The notes under the pieces: model-generated
Databases searched by the model: none
Seen by the model: only the letters and a program-made list of their open reading frames with translations
What the model was told of the DNA's origin: nothing
Source: Clostridium_AM sp900759715
GTDB taxonomy: Bacteria > Bacillota > Clostridia > Clostridiales > Clostridiaceae
DNA: 64,000 nt
Assembly: GCA_900759715.1 (NCBI GenBank)
Contig: CAAEXF010000091.1
Coordinates: forward strand, 1-64,000
Reading direction: 5' to 3'
In this document: in pieces, positions 25,763 through 34,583 of the stretch
Position numbering within the stretch: the first letter of the stretch is position 1
Layout: each line of letters opens with the position of its first letter
Position numbers and translations under genes: made by a program

Positions 25763-25915
25763 ATGTCAGATAAAAATATTGAAATGATGAAAAAAATAAT
25801 TGAAGAAAAAAAGAAGAAAAGTTCTAAGCAAGGAGCTTTAAGACCAGAGAAAAATATTGGTGGAAGCAGAAAAGCTATTCAAAGTGGTAAAACAGGTGGT
25901 CTCTTTGATAAATAA
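25763..25915 (+). CDS. Small conserved basic protein, 50 residues
   Basis: Starts MSDKNIEMMKKIIEEKKKK, then KQGALRPEKNIGGSRKAIQS and ends GKTGGLFDK. It has an AGGAGCAGGAGA ribosome site and a terminator right after the stop. The lysine-rich helix followed by a Gly-rich basic tail suggests binding to nucleic acid or ribosome; no function is known to me. Clostridia carry similar short proteins. Confidence 0.7.
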   Translation: MSDKNIEMMKKIIEEKKKKSSKQGALRPEKNIGGSRKAIQSGKTGGLFDK

Positions 25916-25938
25916 AAAAACCCATATAGGGTTTTTTA
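25914..25938. terminator. Bidirectional terminator between converging genes
   Basis: AAAAAACCC and GGGTTTTTT pair around ATATA. It serves the small plus-strand gene and overlaps the end of the minus-strand ABC-F gene. Confidence 0.75.
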
Positions 25939-27855
25939 TTTATCCATTTTTTGTGATTCAATTTTTTCAGCTAATTCATTTAAATAAGTCCATCTTTCAA
26001 TTGAATAATCAAGTTTCTCAGATAGATCTTCCTTTTCAGATAATAGTTTTTGAAGAGCGGCATAGTCGCTTCCAGTAGAATTTATTTTATCATCGATATT
26101 TGCAATTTCATTTTCTAAGTTTGATATTATTTCATCTATTTCATCAAACTCTTTTTGCTCTTTATAAGTGAACTTTAATGGTTTGTTCTTTTTTCTTTCT
26201 TCTTTATTTAAATCCTTATCTTCATTTTTGGCATTATCTTCTTTTTCATAGGCAACTTCAGTTTTATACTTTTCCATATATTCAGAGTAATTACAAACGT
26301 AATGATCTATATTGCCAGTACCATCAAAAACCAATAATTTTTCTGATACTTTATCCAAGAAATATCTATCGTGTGATACTACAATTACAGTACCTTCAAA
26401 TTCTTCTAAATAGTCTTCCAGTATGGTTAAAGTCTGAATGTCTAGATCGTTGGTTGGTTCGTCTAGTATAAGTACATTAGGTGCTTCCATGAGGGTTCTA
26501 AGCAATTGAAGTCTTCTTTTTTCTCCACCAGAAAGCTTGGATATAGGAGTCCACTGCATATAAGAATCAAATAGAAAATTTTCAAGCATTTTAGATGCAC
26601 TTATGAGTTCACCTTCAGAATTTTTTATGAACTCGCCACCTTCTTTTACATATTCAATAGCTCTTAAATTTCCATCAACTTCTATACCTTCTTGAGAAAA
26701 ATATCCTATTTTAACTGTTTCTCCAACTATAACTTCACCGCTACCCGGTGGGGTTTTTCCTATACATATGTTAAGTAAAGTAGATTTTCCCATGCCATTA
26801 GGGCCTATTATACCAACTCTGTCACCTCGGGAAAAAATATAACTAAAATCTTTTATCAATGTACGTTCTCCAAAGCTTTTACTTATATTGTCAACTTCCA
26901 GTACCTTTTTACCAAGTCTTGTACTAGAAGCGGAGATTTCTATTCTATCTTCTACTATACCGATTTTACTGCTTTGAAGCTCTTCGAATCTTTGTATCCT
27001 AGCTTTTTGTTTAGTAGTTCTAGCTTTAGCACCTCGCTTAATCCACTCAAGTTCTCTTCTTAAAGTATTTTGACGTTTAGATTCAACAGCTTTTTCAAGT
27101 TCTTCTCTCTCTAATTTCTTTTCTAAAAATGTACTATAGTTGCCAGTATAGCTATATATGTTTCCGCTATGAAGCTCCCATATTTTATTTGTTACTCTAT
27201 CTAAAAAATATCTATCATGAGTTATCATGAGAAGAGAGGATTTTCTATTATTTAAATACCTCTCAAGCCATGCAACGGTGTCGTTATCAATATGGTTTGT
27301 AGGTTCATCTAAAATCAACAGATCTGAAGGTGTAATTAAAGCAGCAGCTAAGGCTATTCGCTTTTTCTGTCCTCCTGACAAAGTAGATATTTTAGCACTG
27401 AAATCATATATTCCAAGCTTAGTAAGTATTGTTTTAGCGTCACTTTCTAACTGCCAGGCATTAAATGCATCCATTTGCGAAGTTAGATTTAAAAGCTTTC
27501 TTTGAAGCTCTTCATTCTGTTCATCTTGTTCTAAGGCTTTAACTGTACCTTCGTATTCTCTTAAAAGTCTCATTACAGGAGTATCATCTTTAAAAATTTG
27601 CTCAATAACAGTAGCATTTTCGTCAAAAAAGCTCTGCTGAGGTAAATAACTAATCTTTAAGTTATTTGAAGAAATTATATTTCCTTTTTCATAGACTTCG
27701 CTGCCAGCAATAATTCTAAGAAGAGTAGATTTTCCAGTACCATTTATACCTATAATACCTATTTTTTCACCTTCATTTATTGCAATAGATATGCTATCTA
27801 AAAGCACTTTTTCTCCATAGCTTTTATATATATTTTCTAAAGACATTAAATTCAT
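25936..27855 (-). CDS. ABC-F family ATPase
   Basis: A 639-residue protein with two ABC ATPase domains and no membrane segment. Walker A motifs are GINGTGKST (about residue 37) and GPNGMGKST (about 352); signatures are LSGGQKKR and LSGGEKRR; Walker B segments include LLILDEPTNHID and VLILDEPTNDLD. A basic linker (RRELEWIKRGAKARTTKQ) joins the domains and a C-terminal coiled coil follows. ABC-F proteins act on the ribosome in translation or antibiotic protection; this one is of the Uup/YdiF type rather than clearly a resistance type. AAAGGAT lies before the ATG. Confidence 0.9.
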   Translation of the reverse strand: MNLMSLENIYKSYGEKVLLDSISIAINEGEKIGIIGINGTGKSTLLRIIAGSEVYEKGNIISSNNLKISYLPQQSFFDENATVIEQIFKDDTPVMRLLREYEGTVKALEQDEQNEELQRKLLNLTSQMDAFNAWQLESDAKTILTKLGIYDFSAKISTLSGGQKKRIALAAALITPSDLLILDEPTNHIDNDTVAWLERYLNNRKSSLLMITHDRYFLDRVTNKIWELHSGNIYSYTGNYSTFLEKKLEREELEKAVESKRQNTLRRELEWIKRGAKARTTKQKARIQRFEELQSSKIGIVEDRIEISASSTRLGKKVLEVDNISKSFGERTLIKDFSYIFSRGDRVGIIGPNGMGKSTLLNICIGKTPPGSGEVIVGETVKIGYFSQEGIEVDGNLRAIEYVKEGGEFIKNSEGELISASKMLENFLFDSYMQWTPISKLSGGEKRRLQLLRTLMEAPNVLILDEPTNDLDIQTLTILEDYLEEFEGTVIVVSHDRYFLDKVSEKLLVFDGTGNIDHYVCNYSEYMEKYKTEVAYEKEDNAKNEDKDLNKEERKKNKPLKFTYKEQKEFDEIDEIISNLENEIANIDDKINSTGSDYAALQKLLSEKEDLSEKLDYSIERWTYLNELAEKIESQKMDK

Positions 27856-27982
27856 TAAATCACGTATCCTTTCTCATCTATATTAAAATCAAATACAATA
27901 TAATTATTTAAACAACACATATAAAAGTATATTGCTTAAAAGAATTTTTTTCAATCAAATCATTATGAAAAGTATAAATAAT

Positions 27983-28009
27983 AAAAAGGGGTAAAGTCTA
28001 CCCCTTTTT
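27983..28009 (-). terminator. Terminator of the phosphorelay operon
   Basis: AAAAAGGGGTA and TACCCCTTTTT pair perfectly around five bases. It lies behind the receiver gene on the minus strand and is symmetric enough to work in both directions. Confidence 0.8.
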
Positions 28010-28038
28010 CAATCTATTGAAATAGCACCTTCAATAGG

Positions 28039-28434
28039 TTAAGCTTCTATATTTGATATATTTAAAACAGAGTTAATTCTATTTATAAGTTCTAGTTTCT
28101 TAACAGGCTTTTTTAAATAGCATTTTATTGATAATTTTTTTGCTTCTAGAATGCTATCAAGTTCAACTTTTTCTGTGAGAATGATTACAGGAATATTATT
28201 ATACTTAGGATTCATTTTAAGATTTTCAATTAGTTTTAATCCATCTTCATTATGTAAAACTAAATCCATAATAATTAAATCAACAGCTATTCCAAATTCC
28301 TCTATTTTGCTAAGCATACCCCATTCGCTGCCTGCTTCCACTACAGTTGCACCTTCATGCTCAAGCATGATTTTAATTTGAAGTCTTATAGTACGTGAGT
28401 CTTCAACAATCAGTATTTTCTTATCGTTAAGCAT
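28039..28434 (-). CDS. Stand-alone receiver (CheY-like) response regulator
   Basis: A 131-residue receiver domain with no output domain. Motifs: ILIVEDSRTIRLQ (acidic pocket), LIIMDLVLHNEDG (phospho-acceptor Asp about residue 58), VIILTEK and CYLKKPVKK (conserved Lys). The start is set at 28434, where TTGGAGGATTCGG precedes the ATG; the frame upstream overlaps the HPt gene. As the third gene of an operon with hybrid kinase and HPt, it is probably the last or a branching step of a phosphorelay. Confidence 0.85.
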   Translation of the reverse strand: MLNDKKILIVEDSRTIRLQIKIMLEHEGATVVEAGSEWGMLSKIEEFGIAVDLIIMDLVLHNEDGLKLIENLKMNPKYNNIPVIILTEKVELDSILEAKKLSIKCYLKKPVKKLELINRINSVLNISNIEA

Positions 28435-28456
28435 GTCCGAATCCTCCAATTTAATT

Positions 28457-28822
28457 CTAAAGTTCAATACCATTTTGATGGAAAAATTCTTTTATATCTT
28501 TTTCTGCTTCATTAAATAATTCATTAATAGTTTTAATGCCATAAGTAGCTTGTTCACATTTATTGTTTTTTAATTGGTTATCTAGGCTTAGAGAAGTATA
28601 GTATATATCTTTTATGTTAAGGCTAATTGAAGTGCCTTTAATATTATGAATTATTCTTTCAAGGCTAGTATAATCTTCTTTAGCACATAGAGCTTCACTT
28701 TTATATATATTTTCCTTCATTTCCAAGAAGTATTCTGAGTACAAAGTGGATATTGTAGTTAAATCTACTTCCATATCCTTAGCTAACTCTTCAATATCAT
28801 ATCTACAAGATACAGTTCCCAT
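28457..28822 (-). CDS. Histidine phosphotransfer (HPt) protein
   Basis: A 121-residue helical HPt protein. The phospho-accepting His lies in ERIIHNIKGTSISLNI (about residue 59), followed by a second helix pair. AGGAGGAACAGC precedes the ATG, 14 bases after the kinase gene. It should shuttle phosphate between the receiver domain of the hybrid kinase and the separate receiver protein. Confidence 0.85.
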   Translation of the reverse strand: MGTVSCRYDIEELAKDMEVDLTTISTLYSEYFLEMKENIYKSEALCAKEDYTSLERIIHNIKGTSISLNIKDIYYTSLSLDNQLKNNKCEQATYGIKTINELFNEAEKDIKEFFHQNGIEL

Positions 28823-28836
28823 ATATGCTGTTCCTC

Positions 28837-31503
28837 CTATAGTTTACTATATTTTATTTTCCATTTATTGAATATGTCACAGAGATTTTGAATCCTTACT
28901 GGTTTAGAAATATAATCATCCATACCAGAAGATAAACACTTTTCCCGATCACCTTCCATGGCATTTGCAGTCATTGCAACTATTATAGGGTGATATCCTA
29001 AAGTTGGCTCAAGCTTTCTGATAGCTTTTGTAGTATCAAAGCCATCTAACTCAGGCATTTGGCAATCCATAAGCATCAATGAATATTTTTGCTTAGATAC
29101 TCTATCTAGTGCTTCCTGTCCATTTATAGCTATGTCAAAATTAATTCCAAGTTTCTTTAACTGCATAAAGGCAAGTTTTTGGTTTATAGGATTATCCTCA
29201 ACAAGTAAAACTTTATCTAAAGATTCTTTTCCATTGCTATTATCATTAACGGCTAAATTATTCATTTTTTTAAGCTTAGAAGGTTTTGGTATCTTAATAT
29301 TCTTCAGTCCTTCTGATGGATATTTTTTTTCAATTATATTTAAATATTCGAAGGTTATATTGAACTTAAAAGTAGTACCTTTACCCGGTGTGCTCTCTAA
29401 CATTATGTTACCTTTCATAAGGTCAATAATTCCTTTTGATATGGATAAACCAAGGCCAGTACCTCCAAATTTTCTTGTTGTAGAACCATCAGCTTGAACG
29501 AAAGGTTTAAATAATTTTTCGATTTTATCTGTATCAATTCCAATACCTGTATCGCTAACTTCAAAATCAACTACAGCATGGTTTTCAGTTATTTTATTTA
29601 AAAAAGCTTTAATAATAACTTCTCCGCTATTTGTAAATTTTATAGCGTTACCTACTAAGTTTAATAGAACTTGGCGAAGTTTATCTCCATCACCTATAAT
29701 TGTCGGCATTTCAGGAGAGACATGTGTAATTAATGAAAGTTTTTTTTCATAGGCCTTAACAGCCATAATATCAGCAACACTTTTTATAACAGACTCTAAA
29801 TCAAACTCAAATTGGTTTAAAGTCATTTTACCAGCATCAATTTTTGAATAATCTAATATATCATTTATTATGTTTAACAACAATCTGCCAGCATCGTCTA
29901 TTGAAGAAACTATTTCTTTTTGCTTATCATTTAGCTGTGACTTTGTAAGTAATTCTGTCATACCAATTACAGCATTCATAGGGGTTCTTATTTCGTGAGA
30001 CATATTAGCAAGAAAAATACTTTTTGCTGCATTTGCGCTTTCAGCAGAATCTCTTGCCAGTATTAATTGAGTTTCAACTTCCTTTAACTCAGTTATATCT
30101 TTAAATAACGCTATGCAATAGTTTTCTTCAGGACAATATGCAGATACAAGATAACACTTATTATTTATTGGTGAATTTAATTCAAACTTAATTTTTTCAC
30201 CATTAATTACAGTACGACTTAACAACTCTTTCCAGCTAACTATAGAATTTTCGAATTTAAATTCTATATCTTTAGCTTTTTTGCCAATAATATTTTCTTT
30301 TCCTATACCAATTATTTCTTCAAAGGCAGAATTAACTTCCATAAATATATAATCAACAGGCTCTTTTTCATTATAAACTACTTTACAATAAACAAATCCG
30401 TCAACTAGGCTTTCAAAGAGATGTCTATACTTATGTTCACTTTTTTGTAATTTACACTGAAATAATTCTAGTACTTCCAACATAGCATTTGATATATTCA
30501 TTAAATAACCTAGTTCATCTTGCCTGCTACTTGGAAATCTAATAGACAAATCCTTACTTTTTGAAATTTTTTTTGCGATATCACTAAAGGATTTTAGCGG
30601 TGAAAGCACAGATTTCTCTAAAAATATGAGAATGATTAAACACAATATCATAGCTATAACAAATAGAGAAAATGTAAAAAATTTAATACTTGAAACACTT
30701 TGATTATATATTGGTCTAGGAGTAGTAACTTTTAAAAGTAAAATTGGACTATTATTAATATCTTTAATTATTGAATAACCGGAAATTTTATTCTCATCTA
30801 AAGCCTTAATAAAGACTTCTTGTCCGTTTTTCAAGTTGTCATAAGCATAGGAAAAGTCTTTAGGTAAAGAATTATTATATATTTTTTTTATGTCAAGAGA
30901 TAAGCCAGTAGTATGTGATACTCTTTTTATTTCATCATAATTTAGATATTTGCTCATAACAACAAATCCTCTGCTGGTTCCTGAACCATCACTATGTAGT
31001 ATAGGCTTGGAGGCAATAAGTGAGGGACCCTGAGAAGTCATAATTATTCCATTTACATTATGATCGCTATTAAGATGGTTAAAAAAGTTATCTGATAAAA
31101 CAATTTTTTTAAAATCATCTGGAATGTCAAAAGATTTTTTGTTTTCTAAGTCATATCCCTTGCTAAAAACGATATTACCAGAAGAATTTATAAATATAAT
31201 TGAATTAATGTCTAATTGAGTAAAGGTAGAATCTCCTAAGTTAGAACGAATATACTGATAATTGTTGTCCTCAATAAACTCATAGGTGTCATCCCAATTT
31301 GACCAATCACTTACAGAAGTATTGAGAGCGACAACATCGTCTTTAAGTACACTCATAGCCTCATAAACATTGTTTTGTATATATTCATTTTCAAGATGAG
31401 AAAAACCTCTTCCTATAATATTAGTGGAAATAACGTATAATAATAAAATCAAACATAAAAATGTAAAAGATATAATATAAATAGTTTTTTTACGCAAGCT
31501 CAT
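28837..31503 (-). CDS. Hybrid sensor histidine kinase with CHASE4 domain
   Basis: An 888-residue membrane kinase. In order: membrane segment (about 8-28), extracellular CHASE4 domain with DWSNWDDTYEFI (about 62-73), second membrane segment (about 275-295), HAMP linker, PAS domain (about 360-475), HisKA with MSHEIRTPMNAVIG (about 500), HATPase_c with GDKLRQVLLNLVGNAIKFT and GTGLGLSISKG, and a C-terminal receiver with LMLMDCQMPELDG (about 815). It is the first gene of a phosphorelay operon with HPt and receiver. The signal is unknown. The ATG has AAGGAGAAAAA before it. Confidence 0.92.
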   Translation of the reverse strand: MSLRKKTIYIISFTFLCLILLLYVISTNIIGRGFSHLENEYIQNNVYEAMSVLKDDVVALNTSVSDWSNWDDTYEFIEDNNYQYIRSNLGDSTFTQLDINSIIFINSSGNIVFSKGYDLENKKSFDIPDDFKKIVLSDNFFNHLNSDHNVNGIIMTSQGPSLIASKPILHSDGSGTSRGFVVMSKYLNYDEIKRVSHTTGLSLDIKKIYNNSLPKDFSYAYDNLKNGQEVFIKALDENKISGYSIIKDINNSPILLLKVTTPRPIYNQSVSSIKFFTFSLFVIAMILCLIILIFLEKSVLSPLKSFSDIAKKISKSKDLSIRFPSSRQDELGYLMNISNAMLEVLELFQCKLQKSEHKYRHLFESLVDGFVYCKVVYNEKEPVDYIFMEVNSAFEEIIGIGKENIIGKKAKDIEFKFENSIVSWKELLSRTVINGEKIKFELNSPINNKCYLVSAYCPEENYCIALFKDITELKEVETQLILARDSAESANAAKSIFLANMSHEIRTPMNAVIGMTELLTKSQLNDKQKEIVSSIDDAGRLLLNIINDILDYSKIDAGKMTLNQFEFDLESVIKSVADIMAVKAYEKKLSLITHVSPEMPTIIGDGDKLRQVLLNLVGNAIKFTNSGEVIIKAFLNKITENHAVVDFEVSDTGIGIDTDKIEKLFKPFVQADGSTTRKFGGTGLGLSISKGIIDLMKGNIMLESTPGKGTTFKFNITFEYLNIIEKKYPSEGLKNIKIPKPSKLKKMNNLAVNDNSNGKESLDKVLLVEDNPINQKLAFMQLKKLGINFDIAINGQEALDRVSKQKYSLMLMDCQMPELDGFDTTKAIRKLEPTLGYHPIIVAMTANAMEGDREKCLSSGMDDYISKPVRIQNLCDIFNKWKIKYSKL

Positions 31504-31695
31504 TTTTTTCTCCTTGTGAAATACATTGTAGATTAATAATTCTTTTGATTATAATTTATCATATTTTTTTATGTAAATATACTGGTGTATTTGGATAAAA
31601 TTAATATAAAAAGAGACTATTTTGATTTTGTATGGTACACTTATTTTTGTTAATCCTAATTTAAGTAGCAATAATATATGACGTGAGGTAGAGAA

Positions 31696-33141
31696 ATGAT
31701 TGAATTAAATTTTAAATCCTTAAATATAAGTGAAGAAATATTAAAATCTTTAGAAATGCTTGGATATAAATATCCATCAGAAGTGCAAGCACAAGTGATA
31801 CCGCTAGCGCTTCAAGATAAGGACATAATAGTTAAATCTCAGACAGGAAGTGGAAAAACAGGAGCTTTTGCAATTCCTATTTGTGAAAAGATAGAGATAG
31901 AAGAGAAAAGAGTGCAAGTATTAGTTCTTACACCTACAAGGGAGCTTGCTATACAAGTAAAAGAAGATATAAGTAATATAGGAAGATTTAAAAGGATAAG
32001 GAGTGTTGCTGTTTTTGGTAAACAGCCAATTAGCGAACAAACAAGACAATTAAAACAAAGAATTCATGTTATTGTTGGAACACCGGGAAGAACCCTAGAT
32101 CATATCGAAAGAAAAAATATTGATTTAAGTGATGTGAAGTATTTAATAATAGATGAAGCTGATGAAATGCTAAACATGGGATTTATTGAGCAAGTAGAAA
32201 CGGTTATAAATGCTTTACCTAGAGATAGAGTTACCATGCTGTTTTCTGCAACGATGCCAGAAGAAATTGAAAGGTTATGTCATAATTATATGGTTAATCC
32301 CATTAAAATAGAGATAAATCCTGAAAGCCTTACCGCAGAAAAAATACGTCAGGTATACTATGAGGTTGAAAATAACAAAAAGTTCAATCTTCTCAATAAA
32401 TTGATATATACAGAGAGGCCAGATAGTTGTATTATTTTCTGCAGTACAAAAGACAACGTGGACAGTTTAGTACAGAGGATGCAAAGCAGAGACTACTCTT
32501 GTAATAAGCTACATGGAGGAATGCTTCAAAAGGATAGAATAGATACAATCCAAAAATTTAAAAGAGGCGAGTTTAGTTTCTTAGTAGCTACAGATGTTGC
32601 AGCAAGAGGAATTGATGTAGAAAATATAACACACATTATAAATTATGATATACCGATGGAAAAAGAAAGCTATGTTCATAGAATAGGAAGAACGGCCCGT
32701 GCTGGAAAGCAAGGCAGTGCAATAACTTTTGTAACTCCAAATGAATATAGATTTTTAAGGGATATTGAGGATTACATTGATTTAAATATAGATAAAGGGG
32801 AAGTACCTTCTGAAGAAGCTGTAGAGGAAGGAAAAAACATCTTTAATAAAAATGCTAAAAATAAGAAACCGTTAAAAGTTAACAAGAGTGATAAGTTAAA
32901 CAAAGAAATCATGAAGTTGTACATAAATGCCGGAAAAAAGAAAAAAATAAGAGCAGGGGATATTGTTGGTGCAGTTACTAGTATAAATGGAGTTACAGCT
33001 GAAAATATCGGTATAATAGATATTCAAGATAATTTCTCTTACATTGATATATTGGATGGAAAAGGTAAATTAGTGCTTGATGCACTTCAACAAACTACTA
33101 TAAAAGGTAAAAATGTTAGAGTACAAAAAGCGGCAAAATAA
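31696..33141 (+). CDS. dbpA: DEAD-box RNA helicase (DbpA/YxiN type)
   Basis: A 481-residue helicase with all core motifs: Q-motif region (YKYPSEVQAQVIP), AQTGSGKT variant SQTGSGKTGA, PTRELA, TPGR, DEAD as IDEADEML, SAT, and HRIGRTAR. The C-terminal 75 residues (from KLYINAGKKKKIRAGDIVGA) form the DbpA RNA-binding domain, which targets hairpin 92 of 23S rRNA in ribosome assembly. Its length equals that of YxiN. GTGAGGTAGAGAA precedes the ATG. A structured repeat starts directly after its stop. Confidence 0.9.
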   Translation: MIELNFKSLNISEEILKSLEMLGYKYPSEVQAQVIPLALQDKDIIVKSQTGSGKTGAFAIPICEKIEIEEKRVQVLVLTPTRELAIQVKEDISNIGRFKRIRSVAVFGKQPISEQTRQLKQRIHVIVGTPGRTLDHIERKNIDLSDVKYLIIDEADEMLNMGFIEQVETVINALPRDRVTMLFSATMPEEIERLCHNYMVNPIKIEINPESLTAEKIRQVYYEVENNKKFNLLNKLIYTERPDSCIIFCSTKDNVDSLVQRMQSRDYSCNKLHGGMLQKDRIDTIQKFKRGEFSFLVATDVAARGIDVENITHIINYDIPMEKESYVHRIGRTARAGKQGSAITFVTPNEYRFLRDIEDYIDLNIDKGEVPSEEAVEEGKNIFNKNAKNKKPLKVNKSDKLNKEIMKLYINAGKKKKIRAGDIVGAVTSINGVTAENIGIIDIQDNFSYIDILDGKGKLVLDALQQTTIKGKNVRVQKAAK

Positions 33142-33312
33142 AGTGAAACTTACTTCAGGTGGTATAACCCTGGGCGATTCCGCCCGTTAAATGCCATTTA
33201 GGCATTTAACCCCATCTGAAGTTTAGTTGAACGAATCCAGGGACGTAGCCGCTCTTTACGCCTACCTTGAAAAAGGTGGTTGTATTAGAGCGGATAGTCG
33301 TTAGATGAATTT
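33142..33312 (+). repeat. Structured repeat family 1, copy A
   Basis: Stem 1: ACTTCAGGTGG (33152-33162) with CCATCTGAAGT (33212-33222); its loop carries two extra hairpins, GGGCG/CGCCC and GTTAAATGCC/GGCATTTAAC. A conserved linker GAACGAATCCAGGGACGTAG follows. Stem 2: CCGCTC (33249-33254) with GAGCGG (33288-33293), closing over a hairpin. Related copies are at 46833 and 61650. It starts right behind the helicase stop. Confidence 0.8.
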
Positions 33313-33414
33313 ACATAAATTGGGAATGATATCAATGAATTATATATTTGAATTAAAATATATAAAAAAAGTATAACAAAATTTTCTAAATCAAAAAAAA
33401 TTTACATTTAACTA

Positions 33415-33443
33415 TTGCGCATTATTTGATAATGTGGTACTAT
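33415..33443 (+). promoter_or_regulatory. Promoter of the zinc-ribbon gene
   Basis: TTGCGC (33415-33420), exactly 17 bases, TACTAT (33438-33443). It predicts a leader of about 125 nt before the start codon. Confidence 0.6.
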
Positions 33444-33483
33444 GAATGCGTGTGATTGATTAGATAAAATCTGAGCACAGAAA

Positions 33484-33549
33484 AAGATTTAATATGGTGA
33501 ACAACATTTCCTCTTTTCAGGAATTTATTGTTATCAATTTTTAAATCTT
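33484..33549 (+). promoter_or_regulatory. Structured 5' leader of the zinc-ribbon gene
   Basis: Nested pairing in the leader: AAGATTTAA/TTAAATCTT outside, AACAA/TTGTT in the middle, TTCCT/AGGAA around CTTTTC inside. It ends a few bases before the AAAAGGAGG ribosome site (33557-33565). Such leaders are common for cold-shock or growth-controlled small proteins. Confidence 0.45.
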
Positions 33550-33573
33550 ATAATTAAAAGGAGGAATGTTGAA

Positions 33574-33744
33574 ATGGCAGATAAGACATTAGTATGCAAA
33601 GATTGTGGAAAAGAATTCGTATTTACAGAGGGCGAGCAAGCTTTCTACAAAGAGAAAGGATTCGAAAATGAACCACAAAGATGTGCTGATTGTAGAAGAG
33701 CTAGAAAGCAACAAAACAACAGCAATAGAGGATTCAGAAGATAA
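33574..33744 (+). CDS. Small zinc-ribbon protein, 56 residues
   Basis: MADKTLVCKDCGKEFVFTEG at the start and RCADCRRARKQQ near the end give two Cys-x-x-Cys knuckles, about 28 residues apart, as in the short clostridial zinc-ribbon family (zf-trcl). The C-terminus is basic and Asn/Arg rich, suggesting RNA or DNA binding. AAAAGGAGGAATG precedes the start, and a strong terminator follows. The long leader suggests post-transcriptional control. Confidence 0.85.
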   Translation: MADKTLVCKDCGKEFVFTEGEQAFYKEKGFENEPQRCADCRRARKQQNNSNRGFRR

Positions 33745-33760
33745 TACATTTGAATGTATT

Positions 33761-33795
33761 AACCCTATAAGGTTTAAACCTTATAGGGTTTTTTA
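33761..33795 (+). terminator. Strong terminator after the zinc-ribbon gene
   Basis: AACCCTATAAGGTTT and AAACCTTATAGGGTT form a near-perfect 15-bp palindrome followed by TTTTAT. It faces the end of the DUF441 gene and may serve both. Confidence 0.8.
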
Positions 33796-33907
33796 TATTA
33801 TGTGTCCAGTTAATAGTAATTTGGTAAACAATTATTGGATTTTGTTAAATATTTAAGAAATTTTAAAAAAGTTATTGTAGTATTAAAAACATTTTTATAT
33901 AATGTTA

Positions 33908-34366
33908 TTAATTTTTAAATATTGCATTAATTAGCCGTACAATTTCATAGGCAATACCGGAGGCAATGAGTGGGCCAACAGGCACTCCACCTAAGAGTGC
34001 TACACCTAGAATAGAGCCTAATATTACTCCTGTTAAAACATCAACACTGCCTTTTAAGAAGCTAACTCCTTGAGCTGCCAATATGACAACGGCTGCTCCT
34101 ACAATAAATGATACAATCCCATTAAGATTTAACAGACTTTTTATGTTTGGAGTAAGTGAATTTTCAACTTTAATTAATGGAACAAGCATCCACATCATCA
34201 AAAATATCATTCCTATGTCTAGAAAGTATTTTTCGATGAAATATATGGATTTTTGGTTATTGATAAGTGATACTACAAATATAACGAATGCTGCAATGGA
34301 GAGGTTTTTGTTTTTAGTAACAAAAGAGATGATAATTAGAAAAAATATCACAACTTTATAAAACAT
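33908..34366 (-). CDS. DUF441 family membrane protein
   Basis: A 152-residue protein with about five hydrophobic segments and a Gly-rich C-terminal pair, VDVLTGVILGSILGVALLGG and PVGPLIASGIAYEIV, which identifies DUF441 (YtwI/YeaL type). Function unknown. The start is set at ATG 34366 because GAAGGTGG stands directly before it; the frame extends five codons further to a TTG at 34381. Confidence 0.85.
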   Translation of the reverse strand: MFYKVVIFFLIIISFVTKNKNLSIAAFVIFVVSLINNQKSIYFIEKYFLDIGMIFLMMWMLVPLIKVENSLTPNIKSLLNLNGIVSFIVGAAVVILAAQGVSFLKGSVDVLTGVILGSILGVALLGGVPVGPLIASGIAYEIVRLINAIFKN

Positions 34367-34583
34367 CAGTTCCACCTTCAAAATGTTGCTTATGCTTATT
34401 ATATTATTCTAAATTTATAAATTTGTTAACAAAAATTAGTAAAATATAAAAAGATAAGTCAATAGATGATGGAGAAAATAACATGTAAAAGTTTTACAGA
34501 TAAACTGTTATAATAAAAATTAATATATGATATACTGTAATTACAATAATCTAATTTTACTATTGAAATATGGAGATGATAAC

